59,769 bases of DNA, taken from positions 1 through 59,769 of the forward strand of contig JAAELU010000187.1 in NCBI GenBank assembly GCA_024226255.1. Direction: 5' to 3'. Below the pieces are notes generated by a model. That model was not told the DNA's origin, searched no databases, and saw only the letters and a list, made by a program, of their open reading frames with translations. This document shows, piece after piece, positions 44,446 through 53,652 of the stretch. Position 1 is the stretch's first letter. Every line of letters starts with the position of its first letter. This DNA comes from a bacterium. GTDB taxonomy: Bacteria; Actinomycetota; Acidimicrobiia; Spongiisociales; UBA5794. The position numbers and the translations under genes were made by a program.

Positions 44446-45684
44446 TCATTGTTGTTTTCGCAGTATGACCTCGCGCACCCGCTTCCGGCTGACCGCCGTC
44501 ACCATTGCCTCGAACTCGCCCACGCGGACGCGGTCACCGGGATGCGGAATGTCTCCAGCAAGCCCAACGACAAGACCACCGATTGTTCGCCACTCTCCTG
44601 CCGGCAGTTCGGCGTCGAGCGCTTCTTCGATTTCAGAGACGGGGACGGTCGCATCGATGCGCCACTCCCGCTCACCAACCTGCTCGAACGGCGCCGGCCG
44701 GTCTTCTCCCTCATCGGCGATCCGTCCGACGAGCTCCTCCACGACATCTTCGATGGTGACGATCCCGGCGGTCCCACCATGTTCATCGACCACGACGGCG
44801 AAGTGGCAGGCGTCGCGCTGCATCTCGCGTAGCAACTCGACCACTTTCTTGCTCTCGGGAGTAACCAGAATCGGAAGCGCTAGCTCGCCGACATCAGCCG
44901 AACGATTGTCTGCCACTGCACGTGCCAGGTCCCGGAGATGGACCACTGCAATGATGTCGTCGCTGTCTCGCCCGAAGACGGGCAAACGCCGGTGGCCGGA
45001 GTCGATGGCCCTATCGAGGGCGATCCGAGCCGAGGTGACGGAGGCCACGGCAACGATGTCGATGCGAGGGACCAGTATCTCGTCGACCCGTTTGTCGCCA
45101 AGTCGGAACGCCCGCTCCATCAGTTCTGCGTCACTTGGCTCTATCTGACCTGTCTCAGCTGCCTCAGCGGCCAACCGCCGTAACTCGTCTTCGGTGACGC
45201 CGGCGGTTCCTGCGATCCCTTGGCCTGGCGCCTGGAGGTCAGCGAACCAGATAAGGACTGACACCACTGGATGCAGCGCGGCCTTGAGAGCACCGACGAC
45301 CGGAGCCGTGATCTGAGCGACTCGTAGCGGGTGACGCAATGCATAGGTCTTCGGGATGGCTTCGGCATAGACAAACAAGGTGAGCGTCAGACCGATTGAC
45401 GCGATGGTGATCCCCAGGTTTCCGAAGTGGCGCTCGGCAAGGAGGCCGGTCACAGTGGCGGCCCCGATCTGGACGAGAAGAACGACCAAAAGGATCGTGT
45501 TCATGACGCGGGGCAGATCGTCAACGAGACCAAGAAGATGTTGGGCCCGGCGGTCGCCCCGGTCGGCCAGGACCTGGACGGCACTGGCGCGAACGCGCAA
45601 CATTGCCGCCTCTGCGGCACCGAGACACATTGCGGTCACCATCAGAGCGACGAGCAGCAGGACCATCGGGAGGCTATCGGCCAA
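44446..45684 (-). CDS. CorC/HlyC family membrane protein (CNNM, CBS pair)
   Basis: A protein of 412 residues. The N-terminal DUF21/CNNM membrane domain (about 1-150) contains AAEAAMLRVRASAVQ. A CBS pair follows (RVDEILVPRIDIVAVASV and ACHFAVVVDEHGGTAGIVTI), then a CorC_HlyC C-terminal domain. Family members are linked to Mg or Co ion transport. The start is uncertain: TTG 45684 is drawn, and ATG 45666 would also place the first helix at the N-terminus. Confidence 0.92.
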   Translation of the reverse strand: MADSLPMVLLLVALMVTAMCLGAAEAAMLRVRASAVQVLADRGDRRAQHLLGLVDDLPRVMNTILLVVLLVQIGAATVTGLLAERHFGNLGITIASIGLTLTLFVYAEAIPKTYALRHPLRVAQITAPVVGALKAALHPVVSVLIWFADLQAPGQGIAGTAGVTEDELRRLAAEAAETGQIEPSDAELMERAFRLGDKRVDEILVPRIDIVAVASVTSARIALDRAIDSGHRRLPVFGRDSDDIIAVVHLRDLARAVADNRSADVGELALPILVTPESKKVVELLREMQRDACHFAVVVDEHGGTAGIVTIEDVVEELVGRIADEGEDRPAPFEQVGEREWRIDATVPVSEIEEALDAELPAGEWRTIGGLVVGLAGDIPHPGDRVRVGEFEAMVTAVSRKRVREVILRKQQ

Positions 45685-45722
45685 TTATGCCCACCGCTGT
45701 GCCCAACTCATGTGTCCTCTTC

Positions 45723-46013
45723 CTAGTGGGCCGGATTCATGCCGGGACCGTCGACATCGCGGACATACTCCTCAACCTTGCCCTCTTCCCAGCGTTGGAG
45801 CCGAAGGCTTTGATCGAAGTAGAGCGCCACCGCATGAGCGGCAAGTCCCATACCCCACATGATGGTGGCCCAGTAGAACCACCATCCAGAGCCTGTAGCG
45901 AGGTCAACGATGAAGAGGCCGAGGTTTACGGCGACATAGATGGCCAAGTGGATGAACAGCCCTTTGACACCTTCAACCCGCTTCTTGGCCTCTTGGTAAC
46001 GGGAGTCAGTCAT
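45723..46013 (-). CDS. 2TM domain protein
   Basis: A small membrane protein of 96 residues. RYQEAKKRVEGVKGLFIHLA and the hydrophobic hairpin around LFIVDLATGSGWWFYWATIM match the 2TM family (PF13239-like). The start is ATG at 46013 with GAGGAGG six bases upstream; the longer frame is rejected. It lies 38 bases upstream of the HlyC-like gene on the same strand. Confidence 0.85.
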   Translation of the reverse strand: MTDSRYQEAKKRVEGVKGLFIHLAIYVAVNLGLFIVDLATGSGWWFYWATIMWGMGLAAHAVALYFDQSLRLQRWEEGKVEEYVRDVDGPGMNPAH

Positions 46014-46236
46014 CAGAACCTCCTCGACTCCAACTGTATAGGGTCCCTCCCGAATCGGTAGAGGCATAAGTCTCCGACGCGTATGTATCGATACCAGCCC
46101 CGAGCTCCGGCGCCGTATGCCGCTTCAGAGATCGCAAAGCACCGACACTCGTTCCCTCCAGCCTGCAAAGAGGCCGTTTGCCCCTGGCCAAGCCGTGCGG
46201 CGACGAGATACTGAAGAGGATTGTGGAAGGAGACCA

Positions 46237-46734
46237 ATGCGAGTTCTCGTTACTTATGGCAGCAAAATGGGCAGCACCGTTGACATTGCCGAAACCATTG
46301 CCGGCCGACTGAACGAACTTGGTTTCGCTACCGAGGTTGCTCCGGCAAGGGACTATGTCGATCCGTGCACGTTTGATGCGGTGATCGTAGGCGGGGCTCT
46401 ATACGCCGGCCGGTGGGTCAAGGAGGCACGGCGCTACGTCAAACGATTCGGTCCGGATCTACGGCCCAAGCCGGTGTGGTTGTTCTCCAGTGGCCCCCTC
46501 GACGATTCTGCATCCGAGCAAGAGATACCGCCGACGTGGCACGTCAAAGCCGCAATGAAAGAGGCCAATGCTCGTGGACATGCGACGTTTGGCGGGCGGC
46601 TCGATTCTGATGCCAGGGGGTTCATGGCCAGCGGTATGGCGAGGACAAACGCCGGCGATTGGCGGGACACGGGACAGATAGTGGCGTGGGCAACCGGCAT
46701 CGGCACCACGCTTGCCGCCCACGACGCTGCGTGA
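46237..46734 (+). CDS. Flavodoxin-domain protein (HemG-like)
   Basis: A short-chain flavodoxin-like protein of 165 residues. LVTYGSKMGSTVDIAETIAG is the FMN phosphate loop, and IVGGALYAGRWVKEARRYVK and FSSGPLDD bind the isoalloxazine ring. It resembles protoporphyrinogen dehydrogenase HemG-type flavodoxins rather than electron-carrier flavodoxins. AAGGAG precedes the ATG at 46237. Confidence 0.88.
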   Translation: MRVLVTYGSKMGSTVDIAETIAGRLNELGFATEVAPARDYVDPCTFDAVIVGGALYAGRWVKEARRYVKRFGPDLRPKPVWLFSSGPLDDSASEQEIPPTWHVKAAMKEANARGHATFGGRLDSDARGFMASGMARTNAGDWRDTGQIVAWATGIGTTLAAHDAA

Positions 46735-46762
46735 TTCGGGTCGAGCCCGCTCGACCGGCCCG

Positions 46763-47236
46763 CTAGCTGGCCGCGTCGTTTTTGGCCTGCAGGTAGCCGC
46801 GAGCCCTCTCAGCCATGGGATACCTGGCCACGAGATCCCAAAACGCCGTGCCGTGGTCCGATTCCACAAGATGCGCCAGCTCGTGGATGATGACGTAGTC
46901 GAGCACCCACTCGGGGTACGCGGCCACCCTGCTTGCGATCCGCACGCGGCCTGTCGACGGTGTACACGATCCCCACAGCGTCTTCTGTCTATCCGACCAC
47001 GAGATCTCACTCGGCTCCGGCAACTCGAATGCGGCGGACAGCTCTCGGCCACGGTCCTCGAGATTCACCTTGGCAGTATCTTGCCTCCTCTCGAACTTGG
47101 CTCGCATGACACCAACCCAGTGGTCTTCTTCGCTCGCGGACATGTGACCGGGAATCGCAACCTGCAGTACGCCGTCGACCATGCGGGCTTGAACGGTCTT
47201 GCGGCGCCGGGCACTCCTGGTGACTTCGATCTTCAT
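46763..47236 (-). CDS. YgjP-like M48-family metallopeptidase
   Basis: A zinc metallopeptidase-fold protein of 157 residues. VIIHELAHLVESDHGTAFW carries HExxH, with the third ligand His downstream, and WGSCTPSTGRVRIASRV is the family's upstream block. TAGCTT six bases before the ATG at 47236 supports the start. The biological substrate is unknown. It lies 79 bases after HrpA on the same strand. Confidence 0.9.
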   Translation of the reverse strand: MKIEVTRSARRRKTVQARMVDGVLQVAIPGHMSASEEDHWVGVMRAKFERRQDTAKVNLEDRGRELSAAFELPEPSEISWSDRQKTLWGSCTPSTGRVRIASRVAAYPEWVLDYVIIHELAHLVESDHGTAFWDLVARYPMAERARGYLQAKNDAAS

Positions 47237-47315
47237 GAGGTCAAGCTACCTGCCCGCGACGACAGAATCGGCGATTCGCGTAACGCCCGACAAGGCGGCC
47301 AGTCCGTCGCACCGG

Positions 47316-50300
47316 TTACCCTTCGAGTAGTTCGGCGAGGGCGCGCCGCACCCGCTTTTCACTGACGGACCCCTTGGCGCCGACCGGCTGAGCGAACAAG
47401 CTCACACGCAACTCCTGAAGCATCCATGTCACATCGAGCATCTGGTGGGTCCATGGGAGCGCCTCGATCAGGGCGTCCAGCTCATCTTCCAGGCTGCGCA
47501 CGAGCACCATGTGGGCGTAGTCCCGGTCCGGGTTCTCGGGTAGCTTGCTCAGTCGGTAGGCGGCCGCCCGCACATAGCGGTGAACATCGCCGAGCCGATC
47601 AGCCCCGACACCGGCAAGGAAACCCGGATATACGAACTGCCCGAGCTGGGCTCGCACGTCCTCCGCCGCATCCGTGAGCCGCGATCCAGTAGTCCGCGCC
47701 AGGAGTTGAGTCACTTCGTGGATGGCTGAGAGAATCGCAGCAGAACGGCCTCCAACCTGTTCGAGGGCCTCGGCCAGGTCATCGCGCACCGTCGTCAAGA
47801 GCCGATCAAAACCCGATGCGGTCCACACCAAGCCTCCAGCCCCCGCGATCACTTCGTCGAGGGCGCACGCCAGGCAGTCCGCCATCCACTCATCGCTCCC
47901 CGAGTACGGGCTGGACACCAGCGCGAGGCGAACGTCGTTGGTCAGTACCGCTCCGAGCAGCCTCGCCGGATTCGGCAGGCTCAGCAGTAGCAACCGGCGC
48001 AGCCCAATCCACGATGTCTCCGTCTGCTCCTGTCGATTGGCCAGCAGACGGATCGAAACCCGGTCGCCTCCGTCGACCAGCGCTGGATAGGCCACAACTG
48101 GGCGTCCATCGCCCTGCAGCGTCACCTGGTCCGGAAGATCCCCGAAGTCCCACTCGACGATGTTGTCCCGCTCGAGGGGATGAGACGCCGAAGAGACCAT
48201 CGCCCGCGCCTCGACGCGAAGCATTTCGCGCAGATCCTCGAGGTTATCGCCCTCGGCGACTACATCGCCTGCCTGGCCCACAATGCGAAATCGCGGCAAT
48301 AGATGCCGGGGCACGACCTGGCGGTTGAAGTCATCCGGTAGCACGACGACTCCGCTGCGCCTGGAGAGCTCGCGGCGCAAGGCCTCCGTCAGAGTCCCCT
48401 CCTCCGGACCGATCAAGCCGGCGATCGACTTCGCAGTATCGGGGACCGGAGCGAACAACTTGCGTTGGCGCTTGGGTAGCGACTTGATCAATGCAGCGAT
48501 CAGGTCATTGCGGAAGCCCGGAACGTTCCACTCCAAAACGCCCGGGTCGACTCGATCCAGAAGCTGGATCGGAATCTCAATCGTCACACCGTCGTTCTCA
48601 CTGGACGGATCAAATTCGTACGACAGATCTAGGTCGGCATCGCCCCAGTGCCACACGGGCGGGTACAGAGCGTCGTCTACGTCGACTGCGTCAACGGCAA
48701 CGAGGTCATCAACTGTGTAGTCGAGTAGGTGCGGCTGGTCTCCGACGATCTGATTCCACCATCTGTCGAAATGCCGAGTAGAAACGATATCGTCCGGGAT
48801 CCGCCCGTCGAAGAAGCGAACCAAAGCGTCTTCGTCGACCATCATGTCGGCCCGCCGCCCGCGAGCTTCGAGTGCTTCGACCTCCTCGATCATGGCTGCG
48901 TTTCTCTCCACGAAGCCGTGATGTGTCGACCACTCCCCTAGAACCAGCGCATGACGGATAAAGACGGCCCTGGCCCCTGAAACGTCGAAGCGATGGAACA
49001 TGACAATGCGGTTCGTCGCGAGGGGAACCCCGTAGATGCTCACCGTCTCATGAGCAACGACGGCCCCTTTGTCGGCATCCCACCACGGGTCGGACCGGGT
49101 GCGGTTCACGAGGTGCTCCCCCAGCTCCTCGACCATTGCCGGTTCGATCCCCGCAATCACGCGCCCCCACAGCCGGGTTGTCTCGACCAGCTCAGCTGCC
49201 ATGATCCACGGTGGCGCCTTCTTGAACAGGCTCGAGCCAGGATTGATGGCGAATCGTGCCGAGCGGGCACCCCGGTACTCGAAGCTGTCTGGATCTTTCA
49301 TGCCTATGTGGGACAGCAGTCCGGCCAGCAGAGCACGGTGTATCAGCTCAGGGGTGGCCGGCTGACGGTTCGACGTGAGACCGAGGTCATCGACGACACG
49401 TCGCAGCTGGGCGTGGATGTCTTGCCACTCACGGACTCGTCTCCAGTTCAAGAACTCATCACGGCACATCCTGCGGAATTGGTTCGAGGTGCGGGCTCGC
49501 CGCTCCTTCTCGATGTATTCCCACAGGCTGAGGATGCCAAGAAAATCTGACGAATCGTCCTTGAATCTTCGATGCATCTGGGCGGCCTGTTCCTCCTTGC
49601 CGGTTGGTCTCTCCCTGGGGTCAATAATCGATAGGGCTGCGGCAATGATGAGAACTTCGCGCAAACAAGCCTCGCCGTGAGCCGCCAGCAGCATCCTTCC
49701 CATGCGCGGATCAAGTGGAATCCTCGCCAACTTGGTGCCGGCATCGGTGAGCCACTCGCGACGGCCAACTGTCGAGCCTTCGACGGCCCCAAGCTCTTCG
49801 AGCAGGGCGATGCCGTCGCGGATGGTGCGCGTTTCCGGCGGTTCTAGGAACGGGAAGTCAGAGATGTCGCCCAATCCGATGGCGGCCATTTGGAGAATGA
49901 CCGAGGCGAGATTCGTGCGCAAGATCTCGGGATCGGTGAATTCAGGTCGTCCCAGGTAGTCGTCGAGGGCATACAGGCGAATGCAGACTCCCGGGCCGAG
50001 GCGGCCGCACCTGCCTGCTCGCTGGTCGGCAGACGCTTGCGACACGGCCTCAATGGGAAGCCGCTGCACCTTGGTCCGGCGACTGAACCGAGAGATTCTG
50101 GCGGTTCCAGCATCGACGACGTAGCGGACGCCGGGGACTGTCAGCGAGGTCTCGGCGACGTTGGTGGCGACCACGACCCGTCTCCCGGTATGTGCGGCAA
50201 ATACACGGTGCTGCTCTCCCGAGGAGAGCCGCCCGAACAACGGCAGGACCTCGGTATGCCTCAGTTCGAGGTTGCGCAAGGCTTCTGCGGCATCGCGGAT

Positions 50301-51200
50301 CTCGCGCTCTCCGGAGCAAAACACGAGGATGTCGCCGGAGCCCTCGGCACACAATTCGGTGACGGCCTCCACTATTCCATCGGTCTGATCCTTGGGTTCC
50401 CCGCCATCGGGATCAACCAGCGGCCGGTATCTGATCTCAACCGGATAGGTGCGACCTGACACTTCGATGATCGGTGCATTGTCGAAGTGCTCGGAGAATC
50501 GCTCCGTGTCGATTGTCGCCGACGTGATAATCACCTTTAGGTCCGGCCGTTTCGGCAGCAGCTGTTTGAGGTAGCCGAGCAGGAAATCGATATTGAGACT
50601 TCGCTCGTGCGCCTCGTCGATGATGATCGTGTCGTAACGGCTCAACATCCGGTCCCGCTGCAGCTCGTTGAGGAGAATGCCGTCCGTCATGACCTTTATG
50701 AGGGTTCGTTCCCCGACTTCATCGGTGAACCTCACGGTGTATCCGACGGTGGCGCCGACCGTGGTCCTCAGCTCTTCGGCGACCCTTTCGGCGATGGAGC
50801 GCGCTGCAATCCGGCGCGGTTGGGTATGACCGATGAGGCCATCGATGCCTCTGCCCAATTCCAGGCACAGCTTGGGCAGCTGGGTGCTCTTGCCGGAGCC
50901 GGTTTCGCCGGCCACGATGATCACTTGATTCGTTGTGATTGTGTCTTTCAGCTCGGAGCGCCAAGCAGTGATCGGCAGCTCGGGCGGGTAGGCAATCTTC
51001 TCGGGGGTGGCGGCCCGCCGGGCGGCAATACGAGCCTCAGCGGCTGCGAGGTCGGCTGTGATCCTGACTAGAGCCGACCGACGGCGTTCCGCGGTCAGCT
51101 TCTGAACTCCTCCAAGCCGACGCTGCAGAGAGCGTCGGTCAGCAGTCATGACCTTGGCGGCTCTGCTGCGTAGGTTCGAGAGAGATGGCGTTTTTGACAT
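47316..51200 (-). CDS. hrpA: ATP-dependent RNA helicase HrpA
   Basis: A DEAH-box helicase of 1294 residues, the expected length for HrpA. Motif I is GETGSGKST at about 98-106, motif Ia GHTQPRRIAARS, motif II DEAHER at 195-200, motif III ITSATIDTERF. The helicase C domain contains DQRAGRCGRLGPGVCIRLYA. OB and HrpA-specific C-terminal domains follow. It acts on mRNA or rRNA, probably in translation or RNA turnover. The ATG at 51200 is drawn. Confidence 0.96.
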   Translation of the reverse strand: MSKTPSLSNLRSRAAKVMTADRRSLQRRLGGVQKLTAERRRSALVRITADLAAAEARIAARRAATPEKIAYPPELPITAWRSELKDTITTNQVIIVAGETGSGKSTQLPKLCLELGRGIDGLIGHTQPRRIAARSIAERVAEELRTTVGATVGYTVRFTDEVGERTLIKVMTDGILLNELQRDRMLSRYDTIIIDEAHERSLNIDFLLGYLKQLLPKRPDLKVIITSATIDTERFSEHFDNAPIIEVSGRTYPVEIRYRPLVDPDGGEPKDQTDGIVEAVTELCAEGSGDILVFCSGEREIRDAAEALRNLELRHTEVLPLFGRLSSGEQHRVFAAHTGRRVVVATNVAETSLTVPGVRYVVDAGTARISRFSRRTKVQRLPIEAVSQASADQRAGRCGRLGPGVCIRLYALDDYLGRPEFTDPEILRTNLASVILQMAAIGLGDISDFPFLEPPETRTIRDGIALLEELGAVEGSTVGRREWLTDAGTKLARIPLDPRMGRMLLAAHGEACLREVLIIAAALSIIDPRERPTGKEEQAAQMHRRFKDDSSDFLGILSLWEYIEKERRARTSNQFRRMCRDEFLNWRRVREWQDIHAQLRRVVDDLGLTSNRQPATPELIHRALLAGLLSHIGMKDPDSFEYRGARSARFAINPGSSLFKKAPPWIMAAELVETTRLWGRVIAGIEPAMVEELGEHLVNRTRSDPWWDADKGAVVAHETVSIYGVPLATNRIVMFHRFDVSGARAVFIRHALVLGEWSTHHGFVERNAAMIEEVEALEARGRRADMMVDEDALVRFFDGRIPDDIVSTRHFDRWWNQIVGDQPHLLDYTVDDLVAVDAVDVDDALYPPVWHWGDADLDLSYEFDPSSENDGVTIEIPIQLLDRVDPGVLEWNVPGFRNDLIAALIKSLPKRQRKLFAPVPDTAKSIAGLIGPEEGTLTEALRRELSRRSGVVVLPDDFNRQVVPRHLLPRFRIVGQAGDVVAEGDNLEDLREMLRVEARAMVSSASHPLERDNIVEWDFGDLPDQVTLQGDGRPVVAYPALVDGGDRVSIRLLANRQEQTETSWIGLRRLLLLSLPNPARLLGAVLTNDVRLALVSSPYSGSDEWMADCLACALDEVIAGAGGLVWTASGFDRLLTTVRDDLAEALEQVGGRSAAILSAIHEVTQLLARTTGSRLTDAAEDVRAQLGQFVYPGFLAGVGADRLGDVHRYVRAAAYRLSKLPENPDRDYAHMVLVRSLEDELDALIEALPWTHQMLDVTWMLQELRVSLFAQPVGAKGSVSEKRVRRALAELLEG

Positions 51201-51394
51201 AACGCCTAGAGGTTAAGTCAGGATTCAGGAGCGGGTGGCAGGGCGGCAAGGGCCGGGGTCGGTGACGTCGAGTTCCGGGCCTCTCGCGTTCGTCACAGCC
51301 ACACGAGGAGATCCATGCAGGGCGCATCCCAGATGTTGACCGGCGGGCTCAGCAAGGACGGAACCGGGTCGGCCCTCTACCAAAGCACGCTGCC

Positions 51395-51505
51395 TCAGCT
51401 CTCGCTGAGCGCCGCGAATGCGTCCTCGAGAGTCGGGTACTGCCTGGGTTTCGCTGCTCTCCGGGGCGTTCCCGGAGCAGCCGCGGTAGCCTCGGCCTCC
51501 GCCAC
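51395..51505 (-). CDS. Possible 36-residue protein in the HrpA/oxidoreductase gap
   Basis: In the 318-base gap (51201-51518) one minus-strand frame reads MAEAEATAAAPGTPRRAAKP followed by a C-terminal helix RQYPTLEDAFAALSES. Composition and codon third positions look protein-like, but the only start is GTG and there is no ribosome site or promoter box. It could also be the tail of a decayed gene. Otherwise I see nothing in this gap. Confidence 0.25.
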   Translation of the reverse strand: MAEAEATAAAPGTPRRAAKPRQYPTLEDAFAALSES

Positions 51506-51518
51506 ACACGAGGTCAGA

Positions 51519-52373
51519 TTGCTTTACGGACTCGCCTATTTCCCTACCGACCTTGCCATGCAACCGATCCAATTCGGTGAGGCCGCCGAAGAAGCCGGCT
51601 TCGAGTCGATCTGGTTCGCTGAGCACAGCCACATTCCCGTGAGCCGCCGCACGCCCTGGGGTGGTCGCGAAGGAGCTCCCCCACTGCCCGAACAATATTG
51701 GCGGACCCACGACTCTGTTGTGGCGCTGGCGGCCATAGCGGCCCGGACAAGCTCCATCCGCCTCGGCACCGGCATCTCACTCCTGGCCCAGCACGATCCG
51801 ATATGGATGGCGAAGCAGATTGCGTCGCTCGATGTCATATCCGGTGGCCGCGCCATCTTTGGCATTGGCTATGGCTGGAATGTGGAGGAGATTGAAAGCC
51901 ACGGGGTCGACCCATCACGGCGGAGAGCCATCGTGCGGGAGAAGGCCCTAGCCATACGCGAGATCTGGACAAATGCCGAGGCATCATTTGTCGGAGACCA
52001 CGTGAACTTCGAGCCGATGTGGTCGTGGCCCAAGCCACTCCAGAAGCCATACCCACCCATCGTCATCGGCGGCAAGGCAACCCCGGTCACATTTCGCCAC
52101 ATCGTTGAGTACGGCGATGGCTGGATGCCCCTCTACGGCCGCTACCCGATTATGGATCACGTGGAACACCTGCGCGCGCAGGCAGATGCGGCTGGGCGCG
52201 ATCCTGCTTCCTTGGAGGTAACCGTCTACATGGCGCCGGCAGACGAGGCCGTGATCGAGGACCTACGAGCCGGCGGCGTCGATCGGGTCCTATTTGGCGT
52301 GGAATCGGTGGGCTCGGTCGAGGCTGCAGCCCAGATCGAGGATCTGCGTTTGCTGGCATCGAAACTCGGGTAG
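51519..52373 (+). CDS. LLM-class F420-dependent oxidoreductase
   Basis: A luciferase-like TIM-barrel enzyme of 284 residues. The fold begins LYGLAYFPTDLAMQPIQFGE; other blocks are RTSSIRLGTGISLLAQHDP, ISGGRAIFGIGYGWNVEEIE and HPPIVIGG-type text (YPPIVIGGKATPVTFRHIV). The start drawn is TTG at 51519 with GAGGT five bases upstream; the longer frame adds a non-conserved tail. The likely cofactor is F420; the substrate is unknown. Confidence 0.87.
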   Translation: MLYGLAYFPTDLAMQPIQFGEAAEEAGFESIWFAEHSHIPVSRRTPWGGREGAPPLPEQYWRTHDSVVALAAIAARTSSIRLGTGISLLAQHDPIWMAKQIASLDVISGGRAIFGIGYGWNVEEIESHGVDPSRRRAIVREKALAIREIWTNAEASFVGDHVNFEPMWSWPKPLQKPYPPIVIGGKATPVTFRHIVEYGDGWMPLYGRYPIMDHVEHLRAQADAAGRDPASLEVTVYMAPADEAVIEDLRAGGVDRVLFGVESVGSVEAAAQIEDLRLLASKLG

Positions 52374-52529
52374 CTCAGAGCCCGGCGTAGCGTGGCAACG
52401 TGCCGTGTGGCGAGTCGGCGACGAAGGTTTCCACTGGCTGTAGCCCCAATTCTCAACGTGCTCAACACTCATCGGGGAGCCAAGGCAGACATCGCCCACA
52501 TTGTGGGGAGGCGGCCACGCCGCACTTGT

Positions 52530-52564
52530 GGGTCCAAATGCCGAATCACCGGGCCGAACGGCCC
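52530..52564 (+). promoter_or_regulatory. Two DosR-like boxes upstream of the universal stress protein gene
   Basis: GGGCCGAACGGCCC at 52551-52564 is a perfect palindrome close to the DosR core GGGACTWWAGTCCC, and a weaker copy, GGGTCCAAATGCCG, lies at 52530-52543. Their centres are 21 bases apart, about two helical turns. The boxes end 66 bases before the stress protein start. DosR binding is inference. Confidence 0.5.
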
Positions 52565-52630
52565 TTACTGAGGCCGAGACGGCAGCTTACGTTGGCCCTA
52601 TGGACCGTGACCTCATGAATGGAGGCTGAC

Positions 52631-53080
52631 ATGGAAGAGACATACCGGCCCCAGATTCTGATTCCGCTCGATGGATCGAAACTGGCGCGCGCTGCCGTTG
52701 ACGAGGTACTACCCATTGCCAAGGCAACCAACGCTTTGGTCACCCTGGTTTCTGTCATGGAACCGATCATGGACCGCCACTTTGAGCCCTTCGCCCATGG
52801 CGAGGATGTCTCGATCAGCGAAGCCATTGAGATCTACCTGGAAGGCGAATCCAGACAACTCGCCGAAGATACCGGCCTCATCGTCACCTCGATGCTCCTC
52901 GGCGGATTCGGCGAAAAGCCGGGCGAAGTCATCGCACGGTTCGCGACAGATAGCGGCTTTGACATGATCGCGATGTCGACTCGCGGTTTGTCGGGCTTCA
53001 AGCGCCTGATAATGGGAAGTGTCGCCAGCCAGGTGCTCCACAGCGCTGAAGTAGCGGTGCTGCTAGTCCCTGCTGCATAG
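52631..53080 (+). CDS. Universal stress protein
   Basis: UspA-fold protein of 149 residues. ILIPLDGSKLARAAVDEVLP starts the domain, and the ATP-binding type signature STRGLSGFKRLIMGSVASQV lies near the C-terminus. The ATG at 52631 has GGAGG upstream; the ATG 12 bases earlier is less likely. Usp proteins of this type accumulate in hypoxia or stationary phase, which fits the DosR-like boxes upstream. Confidence 0.93.
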   Translation: MEETYRPQILIPLDGSKLARAAVDEVLPIAKATNALVTLVSVMEPIMDRHFEPFAHGEDVSISEAIEIYLEGESRQLAEDTGLIVTSMLLGGFGEKPGEVIARFATDSGFDMIAMSTRGLSGFKRLIMGSVASQVLHSAEVAVLLVPAA

Positions 53081-53199
53081 AGCCCGACAACATCGAGAGT
53101 GTTGTAGCGTCGGGCTGTGTCTGGAACATTCAACTCGAACACTCACAGAGAAGCCAAGCGATGTGGCAGCCGATTCTCGTTGGGGAATCGCGACTGCCG

Positions 53200-53652
53200 A
53201 TGACAACGTTTTCCCCTCTCGATCCGTCATATGAGGAGAAGGTGCGCGCCAGCTTCGCTCAGCAAGCCGCCATGGCGAGTCTTGGTATCGAGATGGTCGG
53301 CTTGGGCCCGGGTTGGATCGAATTGGCATTCGAGCCGCCACCCGGCTTCACCCAGCAGGATGGCTACGTCCATGCCGGCGTGGTGGCGACTGCCCTCGAC
53401 TCAGCGTGCGGGTATGCCGCCTACTCGCTGTCACCCCCGAACACAGCAGTCCTCACGTCCGAGTACAAGATCAACCTGCTGCGACCGGCTGCCGGCACCT
53501 CGTTTGTGGCCCGCGGTGTCGTTATCAAGGCTGGAAGAACCTTGACAGTCAGCCAAGGCGAACTGCGGACCAACTCGGATGGGCCGATACTCGCCATCAT
53601 GACTGGAACGATTCTTCTGGCCCCTCTGCCGACCGAAGGGCCTCCCACCTAG
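53200..53652 (+). CDS. PaaI-type hotdog thioesterase
   Basis: A hotdog-fold acyl-CoA thioesterase of 150 residues. DGYVHAGVVATALDSACGYA carries the helix with the conserved HAG and Asp, and SEYKINLLRPAAG is a typical strand. The start drawn is ATG 53200, which gives the usual family N-terminus (LDPSYEEKVRASFAQQ); ATG 53161 is possible. Its 3' end overlaps the convergent aminotransferase gene by four bases. Confidence 0.88.
   Translation: MTTFSPLDPSYEEKVRASFAQQAAMASLGIEMVGLGPGWIELAFEPPPGFTQQDGYVHAGVVATALDSACGYAAYSLSPPNTAVLTSEYKINLLRPAAGTSFVARGVVIKAGRTLTVSQGELRTNSDGPILAIMTGTILLAPLPTEGPPT

Noticed and set aside
51225-51710. Minus-strand ORF of 161 residues overlapping the oxidoreductase start
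   Set aside because: The overlapping plus-strand enzyme has clear family motifs; this frame shows only composition-driven openness.
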